The notes under the pieces are model-generated. The model was not told the DNA's origin, made no database searches, and saw nothing but the letters and a program-made list of their open reading frames with translations. Positions 38,300 to 49,882 of a stretch of 64,000 nt of DNA are shown here, piece after piece (the stretch's first letter is position 1; each line of letters starts with the position of its first letter). The translations under genes and the position numbers were made by a program. This DNA comes from Ustulina deusta (taxonomy: Eukaryota > Ascomycota > Sordariomycetes > Xylariales > Xylariaceae), in the NCBI GenBank assembly GCA_023159155.1, contig JAJNNX010000053.1, forward strand, positions 329,713 to 393,712. The letters are read 5' to 3'.

Positions 38300-39350
38300 G
38301 CACTTTCTGCCGAATCCAAAGAGCAATATGTCTTTATTCAGCCAATCGAGGACAGACTTCTGCGAGGATCTCGCGATGGTTTCTGGCTGCCATTCTTCCC
38401 CTCGCTCTTCGACAGGCTTACAGAGTTCGTTAAACCCCACATAGACCAGCCGCGTCTGCTGACAGTGGATGAGCGCCTGATGATTGAGCCCGATCAAGTG
38501 ATGCCGGGGATACATGATGGAGAACAAGACTTCCAGTCCCATAGGGAACAACCTCTTTCCAAGGTTGGGTAGGTTTAGGCGGACAATGTGGATTAAGGGT
38601 ATGCAGTTCTCGTCAGGCGGCAGGATGTCAAAATGTCTGGCTGATTCTAAGAATCCTCTAAGAATAGATAAGTCCGATTTGTTTGTATGCCACACTAGGA
38701 TCATGGTCTCAGGACGGATCCCTGCCTCCTTCAACCTTGCTGCGAGGGAATTGAGTACTCATCGTCCAGGACGACAAGATCCGAGCCAGGCGGCTTGCCC
38801 TCAGAGATGTCCGACATTTGTCGGCGCACAATATCGTATGTAGGCGGAGTGATCCATCTATTCCGAGCTGCAGATTCGAACAGACTTTGTGCGGTGGAGA
38901 GCCATACACATGAGATTCCAAAGATGCACATTACACCCCACAGACCTTTGAAAGGCAAGTCTGCTTGCAGTCTTTCCACGCGCAGACAGAACTCTGGTCT
39001 TGACAATCTAGGCTACATTTTGCGACCCATTGTCTCACCTGACGCTCTCTTCCGCAATGATCGCAGTACTATTGTTGTTGCTGAAGGAGCTAGTGGTTGA
39101 TTTGTATCTGATGATGTCGAGGTTTGCGAAGACCTCTTGGTTGCGTCGGTAGGTCCAAGGTGCCGAGACAAGATTGATTGGTTGTCGAGATGCGAGCTTT
39201 GACAGATGCATGTCAGATGCATGAGCTCGGGAGTGGCGCCGATCAGATGCCGCCGGTGGGGTGTGGGTAGTGGCGGGGTATTGGCCGTTATCGAGGCACT
39301 GGAATGCTTCCTCGACGCCTCTCTTCAACATTACGACAGCGCGCATGGTT
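38300..39350 (-). pseudogene. YDR514C/Gfd2-like RNase H-fold nuclease pseudogene
   Basis: The protein family is widespread in fungi, of RNase H-like fold and unclear role. On the minus strand 39006-38734 reads toward LVVLDDEYSIPSQQ (the first acidic motif), and 38734-38300 reads LKEAGIRPETMILVWHTN, DILPPDENCIPL, FPMGLEVLFSIMYPRHHL and GLNHQALIHCQQTRLV, all family blocks. The two parts sit in different frames and the roughly 60 residues normally between SQQ and the LKEAG block are missing, so there is an internal deletion plus frame break. An upstream piece (39346-39035) with YRRNQEVFANLDIIRYKS may be its N-terminal region. The C-terminal end runs into repeat copy A. A non-functional relic. 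Confidence 0.7.
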
Positions 39351-39574
39351 ATGTCTCCCCACCTACGTCCTCTACCATGCAGGCCGGTAAGTGAATAGCT
39401 TTCCGCTCGTTTCCCAACCAGTGTCTGACCCTCTCAGTCTTGGCCCATGTGGGCTCAATCGGCAGGTCTCCCCCGGCGGCGACCCCTCGCGACCTCACGA
39501 TGCGCCGGTTTTCCGCACATACCAGCTTCGCCGCGTAGCGCCTCGACTTCGGTGCCACCGAGTGCCCTGGAAAC

Positions 39575-40490
39575 AGAGCCACGGCCGCAGACCCTGACGG
39601 AGAAGATCATCCAGAACCATGCCATCCCCGATCCGGGAAAGCGAGCCGCTCCCCGTCCGGGCGATTATATCAGCTTATCACCGTAAGGCACATGCGATAA
39701 AGCCCTCTGCACAAGCTCATAAATGGCAGTTCTTTTTGCATGACACACGACAACACCAGCGCTTATTTCCAAGTTTCGACAGGTTGGAGCCACCACGGTT
39801 CATTCTCCCGCACAGCTCGTCTACACGCTCGATCACGACATACAAAACTCTAGTGCGGCATATGTTAGAAATCGAGGCGATCGAGGCTTTCGCTGCTGAA
39901 CAAGACGTAACTTGGTATGGAAAAGGATGTGGCATCGGTCACCAGGTGAGTGACCTGTACACCGTGAAGAATCTGACGGCTGATGACTTTCGGATAGATT
40001 ATGGTGGAGGAAGGCTATGCTTGGCCGGGCACCATGGTGGTGGCTTCAGACAGTCATAGCAATACCTATGGCGCACAGGCAAGTGCTAACTCGGCATGTG
40101 CTAGGCTCGTCGCGCGAGCAGGCCGCTACGGCCATACTAGCTAAGCAAATCCCGCTCGTCATAGGGGGTAGCTTCAATAGTACCTTTGCACGTAACGCAA
40201 TCAACAACGCGCTAGTCAGCCTCAGCGTGCCTCGCCTTATAGAACGTCTGCGCACCTACTTTTCTTCCCAGGCTAAGAAGGGAGACGGAGAAGGAGAGCG
40301 GAAGCCGGTTCTAACGCGCCGCACAGGCTGGACGCTAACGTGGGATGTCCGGCGTAGCGTTCTCGAGGTGCGGGAGGGCCCGGATGGTATGACGTGGACC
40401 GAGAAGGTCGGCGAGCTACCGACTACTGTGCAGGCTATTATTGCGGCCGGCGGGCTCGAAGCGTTCACCAAGGCCGAGGTTGCCAGGTCT
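39575..40490 (+). pseudogene. Homoaconitase pseudogene, middle deleted and frameshifted
   Basis: Homoaconitase is the Fe-S enzyme of the fungal lysine pathway, normally near 750 residues. Pieces recognised in order: TLTEKIIQNHAIPDPGK and GDYISLSP (39590-39683), then after a stop TLDHDIQNSSAAYV in one frame (about 39820-39860) and EIEAIEAFAAEQDVTWYG..GIGHQ in another, a still spliceable intron (39948-39998), [25 protein letters not shown], then a jump directly to [44 protein letters not shown] and RRTGWTLTWDVRRSVLEVREG. The catalytic middle, about 400 residues with the Fe-S cysteines, is gone. This is a broken second copy; a functional homoaconitase must lie elsewhere. It sits just outside the polyketide cluster. 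Confidence 0.85.
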
Positions 40491-40510
40491 CGGGGCCATC
40501 AAGTGCGTGA

Positions 40511-40807
40511 ACGGTCGTAAGATCTTGGCGCAACTACATCAAGCCGCTGCGCTATACAGACCAGGACAATATCGAGCTGCAAGACCTGGATGGCTATTCG
40601 GAAGACTTGGCGCGTGTAGAGCTTGATGAAAGTACTGCTTCTAACTTCATCTCAGTCGCGAGGGAGCTTTGCACAACTCAGGGCCGTAAAGATTTGTTAC
40701 GACTATGTGAACCGTTATTAGCGCTGGTGAGGAGTTTGAGGCCTATACAGGCATACGACGTTTACATTATACCTTTCGGTTATTCTGGCACGCAATTGGC
40801 ACGCTAA
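40511..40807 (+). pseudogene. Unrecognised coding-like fragment
   Basis: Open for about 98 codons without an upstream start: reads RNYIKPLRYTDQDNIELQDL, later SNFISVARELCTTQGRKDLL. The composition is convincingly protein-like, but I do not recognise the family. It directly follows the homoaconitase remnant in a different frame, so it is not that protein's tail. Probably the end of another eroded gene. Confidence 0.3.
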
Positions 40808-41169
40808 TTTAGTGGGATGGACACTTAGTGTCTCATAGCTCAAATTTAGAAGTGGCAGCTTCTAAAGGAACCCTCCAAGAGACTTCCACGCACATATTGT
40901 TTCATTGCGTATATATTGTAAGCCTCTAGAAATGCCCCAAGTACTTAGCAAACAGAACAGCAAAGTTGGTTGTCGCAAGCCTATATGCTGAGATATCTAA
41001 TACTACTCTGAGCGTAGTGGCGAGTTCGTGGCCGATTGTGGGCATAGGATGCATCGACTCAACTCTGGTGAATTTTGCAAGTGGCGCCGACAAAATCCTT
41101 TGCCTGAAGACACGCCGAGCAAGATATATAAGCAGCCACACATGTAAGAGGGTCGGCATCACGGACGAA

Positions 41170-42950
41170 TCAAACCCCCTTTACATACATTTGGTGTAGT
41201 CCCGTCAGCCAAGACCTCATTTTCTGCTGACCTATCAAGAGTTGGGAACCAACAATGGCACCGCGAATAACCGCCGCCACCAACACGGCAATCACCACAT
41301 TTCCAATGTTTCTCTGCCAGATCTCCTTCTTGCGGACCACGCTGAACCGCTCGTGGCTAAATTGGATGCGAGCGTACAGCGAAGTCCAGCCCAAGAAGGG
41401 AGCCCAGCGACCGAGCATAGCATCACATGTCTTCCGCGCACGCGCGAACGCCGATCGAACTCCGTGCCGGAGCTCGTAGTAGTGCTCGTTCGTGAGATCA
41501 ATCATGTCGTTCACGTCTTGCACGCGATGCGCCGAGTACGCGGCAACCGCGCCTTCGGGACAGAAAGGAGCAGTGCCTTTCTCACACGCGCCATTTCCAA
41601 CTGCCGAAGTCGGGGCTTGGTCTCGGAAGTCTTGGAAGAAAATACGGACATCCTCAAGCCCAGTGATCATCCCCATCGCGTGGAAAGGGGTCATTGTGTG
41701 CGAACTATCGCCCAGTAATAGTACGTCGTCCCCGAAGCCGAACTTGTTGAGTTTGACAGATTTGAGAGGGATCTTTTGCTGGGCCACGAATTGCGCCGTT
41801 ACTTCCTCTGCCGAGAGCAGTTCGGGCACTATGCCCGGGAATTGCTTATCGAAGAACTCGGCGAAGCCGTCCGGATGCGACTCGTAGTGCCGAACGAGAT
41901 CCGTGCGGCAAACCATGCCTGCCCGGAATGACCCATCCTACTAGCATCAGCATGTGTATTTTGGGTTGGCATATGTCATGGTACTAACAAAGTCAGGCTG
42001 GGCTATCACAATATTTTCGTCAGCGGGCCAGACATGAAGACACTTGGAATCCATGCGATAGTTGCCGTTCTTATCACCCGGGAACATTAAATCACACCAG
42101 AGGGCATTCGCGTAGAACTCGGAGAAATCGACCTCGGTCTTACGCATCAGATGCTGTCTAACAGTTGAGTAGGTTCCGTCTGCACCGATCAGAAAGTCGA
42201 ACTTGACAGTCTTGAAGCGTAGCGTATCGACAAGCTCCGTAGTGGGATCCTGAAAAATGGCCCCCTGTTGTCCTAATACCGGCTGAGGATCCAGGTCAAC
42301 TTTGCCATCCGCATTGGCCTGGTCTAAGTTGTAAGAGGTGTCCTTCCACACAACCGACTCGAAAGTGGCGGTCTTGCGGTCGAAATCGAGGTTCGTCATC
42401 TTGTAGTTGAACATGAGCTTCGCAGTCGGCTCCTTTTCTAAAGCCAACAAGCAATGTTTCGTGACCTTTTCTCGCTGGATTGTATTGAGGCACTATTATT
42501 GAGTTCGCCAATATTAGTCAACCGAACAATGGATCCAGGCCTCGGCTTAACATACCTGTCCCTGGGGCCCATATGGCATACGTGTTTCCTTCAGATTACC
42601 ATTTTTGTCTCGCGTGTGGACCATACGGACGTAAATAGGTCGGGAATCGTGAAGGATGGCATCTAGCAAGCCGGGAACATTTGCACCTTCGATAGCGCGC
42701 ATTCCGCGCTCGGAAAGTGATAAGGGGATTACGGCGAAGTCAGGGCGTAGAGTTAAGTCGCCGTGGTTGGGATCTACCAACAGGTTAGTTTCCATGGACA
42801 AGAGGGGGGGGGGGGGGGGGGGGATTATGGTCTCTCACCATCCCTTAGCTCGTAGAGCTCGGTTTCGTAACCTCTTCGGGCAGCGTAGAGTGCAGCCAAC
42901 GCCCCAACAGGGCCGCCACCAACGACAACGACCTTCTGTGTTGGGGCCAT
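41170..42950 (-). CDS. FAD-dependent monooxygenase, kynurenine-3-monooxygenase-like
   Basis: A class A flavoprotein that hydroxylates aromatic rings ortho to an activating group using NAD(P)H and O2. Four exons on the minus strand (42950-42839, 42773-42556, 42492-41989, 41937-41170) give 533 residues. Dinucleotide motif [10 protein letters not shown] (Gly11, Gly13, Gly16), then [23 protein letters not shown] across intron 2, the DG motif [13 protein letters not shown] (Asp215), [12 protein letters not shown], and the GD motif [13 protein letters not shown] (Asp355). A C-terminal hydrophobic segment at about 489-514 resembles the membrane anchor of kynurenine monooxygenase. The PFFGQGMNAGFED block of true kynurenine monooxygenases reads [13 protein letters not shown], so a housekeeping NAD-pathway role is less likely than a tailoring role in the adjacent cluster. 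Intron 1 contains a 20-base homopolymer. Confidence 0.88.
42804..42823. repeat. G20 homopolymer inside an intron
   Basis: Twenty consecutive G on the plus strand (C in the transcript) within intron 1 (42774-42838) of the monooxygenase gene. Its length is likely variable and error-prone in sequencing, but it does not affect the coding frame. Confidence 0.9.
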
Positions 42951-45094
42951 CTTGTAGCACAGTTATAGTAGCTTGGTAGGCGGGTATAATGTTCGAGAAG
43001 TTAAGGCAGTATAATTTATTGCCGCAACTTGATTCTCAATGAGAATCCTGTTAGATGGCGGACAGTAACCAATATTATATAGTAAATAGATTGATGTCCT
43101 AGCCCGCATCTGCAAATGAACAACCGCAGTTTCTTAAGCTGTGGTGACTAGGTAGCCAGCGATGAGCATAAACGCCGCCATTAGCCTCGTCAAATTCCTC
43201 GGTTCAAGCGCAAGCGTCCTTGTCGCTGCTAACCGTAGGTCGTCTGACCTTCCTTCAGGCATTGCACACCGAACCCGTCATCCACCATCAGACGCTAGGC
43301 TAGATGGGCGGAAAGATTCCCGCCACTTACGTGCTGAGGCGGGCGATCAGATCACATCGTCGATAAAACCCGAATTTGTTGGCCTTCTGTCACGGAATTG
43401 TCACATTGATTCCTTCCGCAACGCCCTAAGATCTGACAGAGTGTATCAGCCGTTCAAGTTTCCCCCTCCTCCTTTTGTCTATGTAACACAAAAAGAAGAG
43501 CACATTGGCCCGGGGTTATGAGGTATGAAAGGAATCTAATGCAGGAAGAGCCGGGGGGGAAGCTCTTGAATATAAGCAATGGACTGTTACATACATAAAT
43601 TAATCTACAGCACATAATAGGGCACTCCACAAGTAGGGGGTACGCATGTATTAGGGGGAGCGTGAGCCTTTTTCGGCTAGCTTTCGGATCGAGGCTGCTA
43701 TTAGAGCGCTAATAGAGAGTTCGATGTATCGCTGCTTCGAAAGCTAGTCGTAAACTGCCCACTGCTAAAATATAAAGCAAATAAAAAACAACGCATTAAA
43801 ATAACAAAATTTAACCCCTAACAATCCTCTATTGCTGCTTCTTCCAGTTCTTAAGCCTTAGCAATTAAGGCGGCGGGCGGGACGAATTTGCTGCGTATTT
43901 GTTGTGTGTGCGCCTATGATTGTGATGTTGTATTGTAAATGGAGGGGTCCTAGCCGTAGAGTGGCCAACTCAATCCAGTAGGAATCTGACTGTGCCTTCC
44001 CTAAATCCTTTACGCAACCAGCACCTGCCCACTTCTTGTAAGGCTTTAGCAACCCCCCCTCGAAAGGCTTAAACTATACCTTTATTGTAGTGGAAAATAC
44101 CTAGAAGGATATAAAACTATTCGTGGGTCTTAACTCTATAAACGAAAACAAGCCGTACGATTTAAAACCTGGCCCAGAGTTCTCAAGCCTTAACAAATCC
44201 TCTAGTAAAAGACACTAGGTATCTTGTGGGTTTACGCCTCTGTGTTGCAGGCGGATAGGATCGGGCCCCGGTTCGATTCTTGGAAATAATTGTCCGAGGA
44301 GTCGTAGGACTTTTGTCCTGTATAAAGTCCCGGGAGGACTGGTGAAGGAAGTTTTCTTGGTAATAGTTGTCCAAGAAACTAACCACGTGCGTTTGACCGT
44401 ATTTTCCCCGGCTAGTGACAGGTGCACCAAGAAAAGAGAGCCCGGAGTCTGGAGCAGGGTCAGAAGCTGGGCACGGCCTCGTCTGTTGTCGTCAGCTCTG
44501 TGGCCGGGGGAAACCTTGACTAAGAAGTAAGTATGCGGCGTATTGCTGACTGCCAGCCGTCGTTCTAAGGCTGAGCGTATTCCGCCGAGTCTTGGCGCCT
44601 CTTGGTGACATCTGACCCCGCCCTGTTAAAAGTTCAACAGTTATGTTGCGGTTCAATATCTTGGTTGCGGCTACTCAACTCCTAAGTGCCTACTAAGTAT
44701 AGGTTATGTGGCGTTGGCCCCAGCGGAGAAAGGGGCCGCACAGGATTATTCGGGGGAAATCCTATGTTCTGTCGTACGTTAAGCAAGGATTTATCTTTCT
44801 GTGTTGTAAGCTCGTTTGAATGATGGTTAAGTATTCGTAATCAGTCCATGGTGCACCGTTCCTTCAATTATCTACTCGACTGGGGAGCTAGAAATCAAGA
44901 AGTGTGACTTCACGGTTGAACACGGCTCTGCTAGCTTACATGGAATTTACAAAGTCCCACGGCAAAGGCTTAATCCCTGGACTAGTATTGTACATCCAGT
45001 CCACCCCTCCTATTGTTGGTACAATCTGATCATTCCCGCAGTCCAATTTGGCACCACCGCCGAGTCCTCACATCTTGCCATAAACACCTTCGAA
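42951..45094. other. Intergenic, divergent promoter region of monooxygenase and MFS genes
   Basis: No supported gene. A 119-codon frame at 43162-43521 (plus) has no recognisable features. 43590-44230 is AT-richer and resembles worn repeat sequence. Confidence 0.45.
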
Positions 45095-46810
45095 ATGCAT
45101 CTAGCCGAGAACCACTCACACGGGTCTGAGTCGGGACCTCTATCTAGCATCGTGGATGAGCCAAAGGTCCAGCTCAACATCGCTGAACCCGATGTCATTT
45201 CATCCGTCGTCCCGGCACATCTACGTGAGAAGGCGGTAGAGTTGCCGCTAGACCCGTCAGATGGCTCATCTGTAGAGAAGGCGGCATCGTCGACACCACA
45301 GCGCAATGTCTCCAAGGCAGCTGGCATCACTGTCATCGTGACGCTCGCCGGCATCAGCTTTCTGAACACCATGGGATCTGGTATCCTGATCGCCGCATTG
45401 CCAACAATGGCCCGCGATGTTGGTCTGGCTCAGGGTCTGATGCTGTGGCCGGCTTCGGTGTACGCGCTCGCAGCTGGCGCCTTGCTCCTCATCTTTGGGG
45501 CCGCTGCCGACGTCGTCGGGGCTAAGTTGATGTGGGTGTCTGGAAGCTTCTTGTTCATCGCTTTCACCCTTGGTATCGGCTTTGCTCAGACTGGCATCCA
45601 ACTCATCTTGTTTCGCACATTCCAAGGTGTCGCCATCGCCATGTGCTTACCCACCGCCGTAAGCCTCATCACTAACACGTTCCCCAAGGGACAGTGGCGC
45701 AATATCGCCTTTGCTATGAACGGTATGGGTCAGCCCCTGGGATACTCGCTTGGTCTTGTCCTAGGTGGTATCTTTACCGACACGATCGGGTGGCGGTGGG
45801 CTTATTACATAATGGCCATCATTAACGTTTTCCTCTCCGTGGCCTCACTATGGTCGTTGCCCGCCGTTCATCATCACTCGGAGAAGCGGTGGACAACTCG
45901 ACTGGCCCAGGACATCGACTGGGTGGGGGCTATCATCATGAGCGTTGGACTTGCTCTGCTCTTCTATGTCCTAGCTGCCGTGTCTACTTCTTACATCAGC
46001 CTCGGTTACGCTCAGAATATTGCTCTCCTAGTCGTTGCCCTTGTCCTGATCCTTTCTTTCCCACTGTGGATGGACTGGCAGAAGAGACACGGTCGGCCTG
46101 CACTTATTCCCAACCAGCTGTGGCGGAACGCAAAGTTCACGACCATCTGCTCTTCGGTCTTCCTCTGCTGGGCATCTTTGAATGCGATCGAGTATTACAT
46201 CACGCTCTAGTAAGTGCATCAGCAACGCTCACAGAGAATTGACGGGTGATAATTAACTGCGCGCAGCTTCCAAGAAGTCGAGGGTGTCTCGCCGCTACAG
46301 AGCTCTCTCCGCTTCCTACCTCACCCCATCGCGGGCACGGCAACGAATATCGCAACAGCCTACCTGATCTCCAGGGTTGAAGTCCGTACTCTCGGTGTCG
46401 TGTCAGGAGTCGTCACCATGATCGCGCCGATTCTGATGGCCACTGTGCGAATTGGGGAGAATTACTGGACGGCACCATTCTTCGCCCTCCTTCTATCACC
46501 GTTGAACCCCGACGTACTTTTCACGGCGTCAAATCTGGTCATCTCGGACGCTTTCCCGTCAGATGTGCAATCGGTCGCAGGCGGCGTGTTCAACGAGGTG
46601 GCTCAGTTCGGCAACGCCGTCGGCCTTGCTGTCACCGCGGCCATTGCCTCGTCTGTTACAGACCACTCGCACAAGGCGGATCCCAAGGTCGCCTTGATGG
46701 ATGGCTACAGAGCTGGCTTCTGGACTGTGTTTGCTGCGACGGCGCTCGTTGTTGTGCTGATCTTTTTCGGCTTGAAGAGGGGCGGCACCGTTGGTAAAAA
46801 GGATGACTAG
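45095..46810 (+). CDS. MFS exporter, DHA2 (14-helix) family
   Basis: Predicted proton-driven efflux pump, probably exporting the cluster product or giving self-protection. Two exons (45095-46209 and 46267-46810) give 552 residues. A hydrophilic N-terminus of about 85 residues precedes the first helix (ITVIVTLAGISFLNTMGSG). Typical blocks: ALPTMARDVGL, LWPASVYALAAGALLLIFG, GADVVGAK-type loop, FRTFQGVAIAMCLPTAVSL, GQPLGYSLGLVLGGIFTDTIGWRWAYY and, in exon 2, NEVAQFGNAVGLAVTAAIA. The intron splits a Tyr codon (TA|C), restoring EYYITLYFQEVEGVSPL. The start is the first ATG in the frame. It is divergent from the monooxygenase gene and followed by the regulator on the same strand. Confidence 0.92.
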
Positions 46811-48166
46811 GTAGATAGCAAATAGGGAGCTTTGTCCCGTGTTAAATTTACCGCGTCCATCAACATGAATTACAAACCTCCGAGGCCGTGCTTTAAGCGC
46901 CAGAGAAATCCCTAGTTCGGGGGTTTTTGGTAGACCGAAAGCGACCTTGCTGCACGTTGCACTTAGATCATACACTAGCGACAAGCATCGGGAGGCATAC
47001 ACCCAATTGATAGACTCGCTTATTTCTGACACATAGAAATAGAGACAACCAGTCTGTTGGTGACGAGTCACGTGACGAGAATGGGAGTGATTCGGGAAGT
47101 CTTGACTCTCGACTGTTAAGAACGTACACTGGACCTTTAATCAATTTCAGTATTATCTAAACAGCAACACGGCGGAAAGAGACTCGGATGAAGTCGTATT
47201 ACGATATTTTCAGAGGAGATATCAATCCCTCACTGTACCGATCATGATGGTCGTCCAACTTTGGATGCGGATTGTTGGCGAAGGTGATTATGAAACGTGC
47301 CCGAATCAACCCAAGTTGATGGACAAAAAGAGACTTTCACTCTGACTGATTGTATCTCTGTCGAGGTACCAAGCGAGAGTCTCCGTCGATTTTAGTTAAA
47401 GGCAAATAGCCTCAATTCTAACGGAAGAGCAAATGACCGATGCAGAGGGATCATGGATACCGTTAATACTCACGGAATATTAGCAGCATTGTTTTTTGCT
47501 CCCGACAGATCGAGCGGTGACAGACGGCGTGGCCATGGCGCCTCTGGCTCCCTGCTGGTGATTGAGGACGGTGGCACGCCCTGCCCTGCATGTGTGCCGC
47601 CGTTGCCGCCGTTACACTAAGCAATGACGAACAGCGCCAACCTGCGGTATGAAAAGCCAACAATGACACATCATGGCTATAAATCAGCCTGGTGGACCCG
47701 GCTCCGATATGCGATGCGCGAGAGTGTGGTCAGGGATATTGCAGTCTTAGCAGATGAAGCCCTTTCTATACCCCATTGGGTTGTCCTATCTAGGTAGTCT
47801 CATGACACCCAGACCAAGGCATGTGTGGCTAGTGGGTGTATATGATGTGGCTTATATGTGGCTTTCCTGTGGCTGGATCAAGTCACCTCTAGCCACCGAG
47901 TTACGCCATTGCATTCTACCTAATATATGTAGATATACTTCTTTTTGCTAGTAATCGCGTATCGCTGCAGCTGCGGGAAAGCTCCCCATGTCACTAATGT
48001 ACCTACCCATTTGGGGTATTTATTTTAATGTGGGGCGACGCGAGGTACTCCGGACATGATCAACGACGTGCTTCGCTGCTCAGCCAATACCCAGCTCGAC
48101 CGTTTGCAGGAAGTTGCACTGACAACATCCGCCTCAGCTCTCCGCGCACCCCGGAGCATTAGGAAC
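46811..48166. other. Intergenic between exporter and regulator
   Basis: No supported gene. It holds repeat copy C. A 65-codon frame at 47754-47951 lacks recognisable features. Confidence 0.5.
47455..47508 (+). repeat. Short dispersed repeat, copy C (degenerate)
   Basis: Shares the order TACCGTTAAT, CTCACGG, a T-run and CCCGACAG with copy A (TACCGTTAAT, CTCACGG, TTTTTCCGTGACAG), but the right-hand halves of both stems have diverged, so the structure is lost. Confidence 0.5.
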
Positions 48167-49882
48167 ATGGGAGGCACATACAGGAGTTCTAATGGCTGTT
48201 GGACTTGTCGACTACGGCGCAAGAAATGCGATGAGCAGCATCCAGTGTGCGACGGTTGCAGCGCACTCGACCTCACCTGCCATTATGGCCAGGAAAGACC
48301 TGTCTGGATGGACGGCGGCGCGAGACAAGAAGAGATGGCCGAGCTTTTAAGACGCAAGGTCAAGGAAAGGGGCCATCGCCGCTGGGGGGACCACAACCGT
48401 GCCGGATTCATGGGAGTCGCCACAGTCACCGCGGACGCGAGGACGGCTCAGCCCCGAAGACTTACATTACCAGCATTCAATGCTCTCGAAACAAGCTTTG
48501 CTGCTAACGGGGGAAGCATGGAGCCGTGCCCCCAAGCCCTCAACACCATCTCCCATAGACGGGCTGGTTGCAAGTTCGCCCCCACGGGCGCTCGTCATAT
48601 TTTAGCGTTCGGTCAGCCAGACGACTCTGTCTTCATCATGTTCTACATCGAGCACGTGTTCCCCTTCTTGTTCCCGTTCTACCAACCCCCTCTGCCCCAA
48701 GGTGGGAGAGCCTGGGTCTTGGAGATGCTGATGACTAGTCCCGTCGTCCGACAGGCCGCGCTATGCCAGAGTTCCTACTTCTTCTCGTTGTCACGGGGCG
48801 CGGCCAATGGAGGTCCACTTTGGGAAACAGTGCTGACACAAACCAGGGAGGCTTTTGAGGTCCTGAGACAAGCGCTGCAAGTCATCAGCGGCTCGAATAT
48901 CATCGAACATCTGCATGGTGCAGTACGAGTCATGTCAAGCATTATGCAGGTGCAGCGATTTGAGATTGCTGTCTTGAGCCTCGACAACTGCCAGTCGCAC
49001 CTGACAGCTGCGCTGGCACTCTTTAGACAGCTCCTCGATAGCGCTGGAGCTATTGAGCCGTCGGGGTTCCGCTCAAGCTTCGAGGCAGTCATGTATAGCT
49101 TGGGGCCGCCATCGTGGAGTACTTCTCTATATGGCCAGCTCCTAAGTGCCGAACAAGCCTCTTTTCGCTTCTCATCTGCCTTGTTAATATTTGACGACAT
49201 AATCGCTAGCACGGCCCTTCAAGAACAACCTAAACTTTACGAGTATCACCACTGCTTGCTTGAGGATATCCACGGCACGGGACCGCTAATCGATCTCGAG
49301 GCTGTTGTGGGCTGTCAAAATTGGGCCTTGGTACAAATCGGCGAGATCGCCGTGCTTGACGCATGGAAACAGCGATGTAAGAGCGACGGAACTCTCGATG
49401 TGATGGAATTGGTTCGCCGTGCGACAACTATTAAGAATTCGTTAGAAACCCACCTCACCCGGCTTCAAACCAACACAGTAGCCAACTCGAAAGAAGATAG
49501 TAGCGTGTTTGACGCCCTGACATCAAACAGCACTGTCAGACAGAAGCCACTAGTTACCCTTGCTTGGGCTCATGCAGCACTCATATATCTAGCAGTCGTT
49601 GTGTCGGGGTGGCAACCTGCCGGCCCTGAGATACGTTACCATGTGGCACGCGTCATCGGGACCCCAGTGCGCGAGATATCACCGCCGGCATTACTCAGAA
49701 CTATGGTATGGCCTCTCTGCGTAGCAGGCTGCCTAGCAGAACCTGAGCCAGCGACTCAGCTGCGCGGCATCATAGAAGCTCTACAACCCCGTTGCGTTTT
49801 TGGCACTCTCCAGAAAGCCCTTGAGGTGATGGAAAACGTATGGCGCAATATACACTCTGGGATATTGCCAGTCGCGACCTAG
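48167..49882 (+). CDS. Zn2Cys6 transcription factor, probable cluster regulator
   Basis: A nuclear DNA-binding regulator of the Gal4 type. From ATG 48167 the single exon encodes 571 residues beginning MGGTYRSSNGCWTC. The six zinc cysteines are Cys11, 14, 21, 28, 31 and 38, with spacing CX2CX6CX6CX2CX6C, followed by a basic, glutamate-rich linker (QEEMAELLRRKVKER). The frame is open back to an ATG at 48056, but the usual start a few residues before the first Cys favours 48167. The C-terminal 400 residues look like the fungal-specific activation/regulatory domain (for example FIMFYIEHVFPFLFPFY, and the WPLCVAGCLAEP-type end). Located centrally in the cluster, it probably activates the neighbouring genes; that is inference from context. 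Confidence 0.9.
   Translation: MGGTYRSSNGCWTCRLRRKKCDEQHPVCDGCSALDLTCHYGQERPVWMDGGARQEEMAELLRRKVKERGHRRWGDHNRAGFMGVATVTADARTAQPRRLTLPAFNALETSFAANGGSMEPCPQALNTISHRRAGCKFAPTGARHILAFGQPDDSVFIMFYIEHVFPFLFPFYQPPLPQGGRAWVLEMLMTSPVVRQAALCQSSYFFSLSRGAANGGPLWETVLTQTREAFEVLRQALQVISGSNIIEHLHGAVRVMSSIMQVQRFEIAVLSLDNCQSHLTAALALFRQLLDSAGAIEPSGFRSSFEAVMYSLGPPSWSTSLYGQLLSAEQASFRFSSALLIFDDIIASTALQEQPKLYEYHHCLLEDIHGTGPLIDLEAVVGCQNWALVQIGEIAVLDAWKQRCKSDGTLDVMELVRRATTIKNSLETHLTRLQTNTVANSKEDSSVFDALTSNSTVRQKPLVTLAWAHAALIYLAVVVSGWQPAGPEIRYHVARVIGTPVREISPPALLRTMVWPLCVAGCLAEPEPATQLRGIIEALQPRCVFGTLQKALEVMENVWRNIHSGILPVAT

Noticed and set aside
38291..38572. 93-codon plus-strand open frame
   Set aside because: Antisense to the conserved blocks of the YDR514C-like pseudogene, which explains its openness.
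43162..43521. 119-codon plus-strand open frame beside the monooxygenase promoter
   Set aside because: Composition not gene-like and no homology recognised; treated as intergenic.
44230..44300. Possible tRNA (GGTTCGATTC near 44271)
   Set aside because: Only the T-loop-like decamer fits; no acceptor or anticodon stems.
45266..45625. 119-codon minus-strand open frame
   Set aside because: Antisense shadow of the first exon of the MFS exporter.
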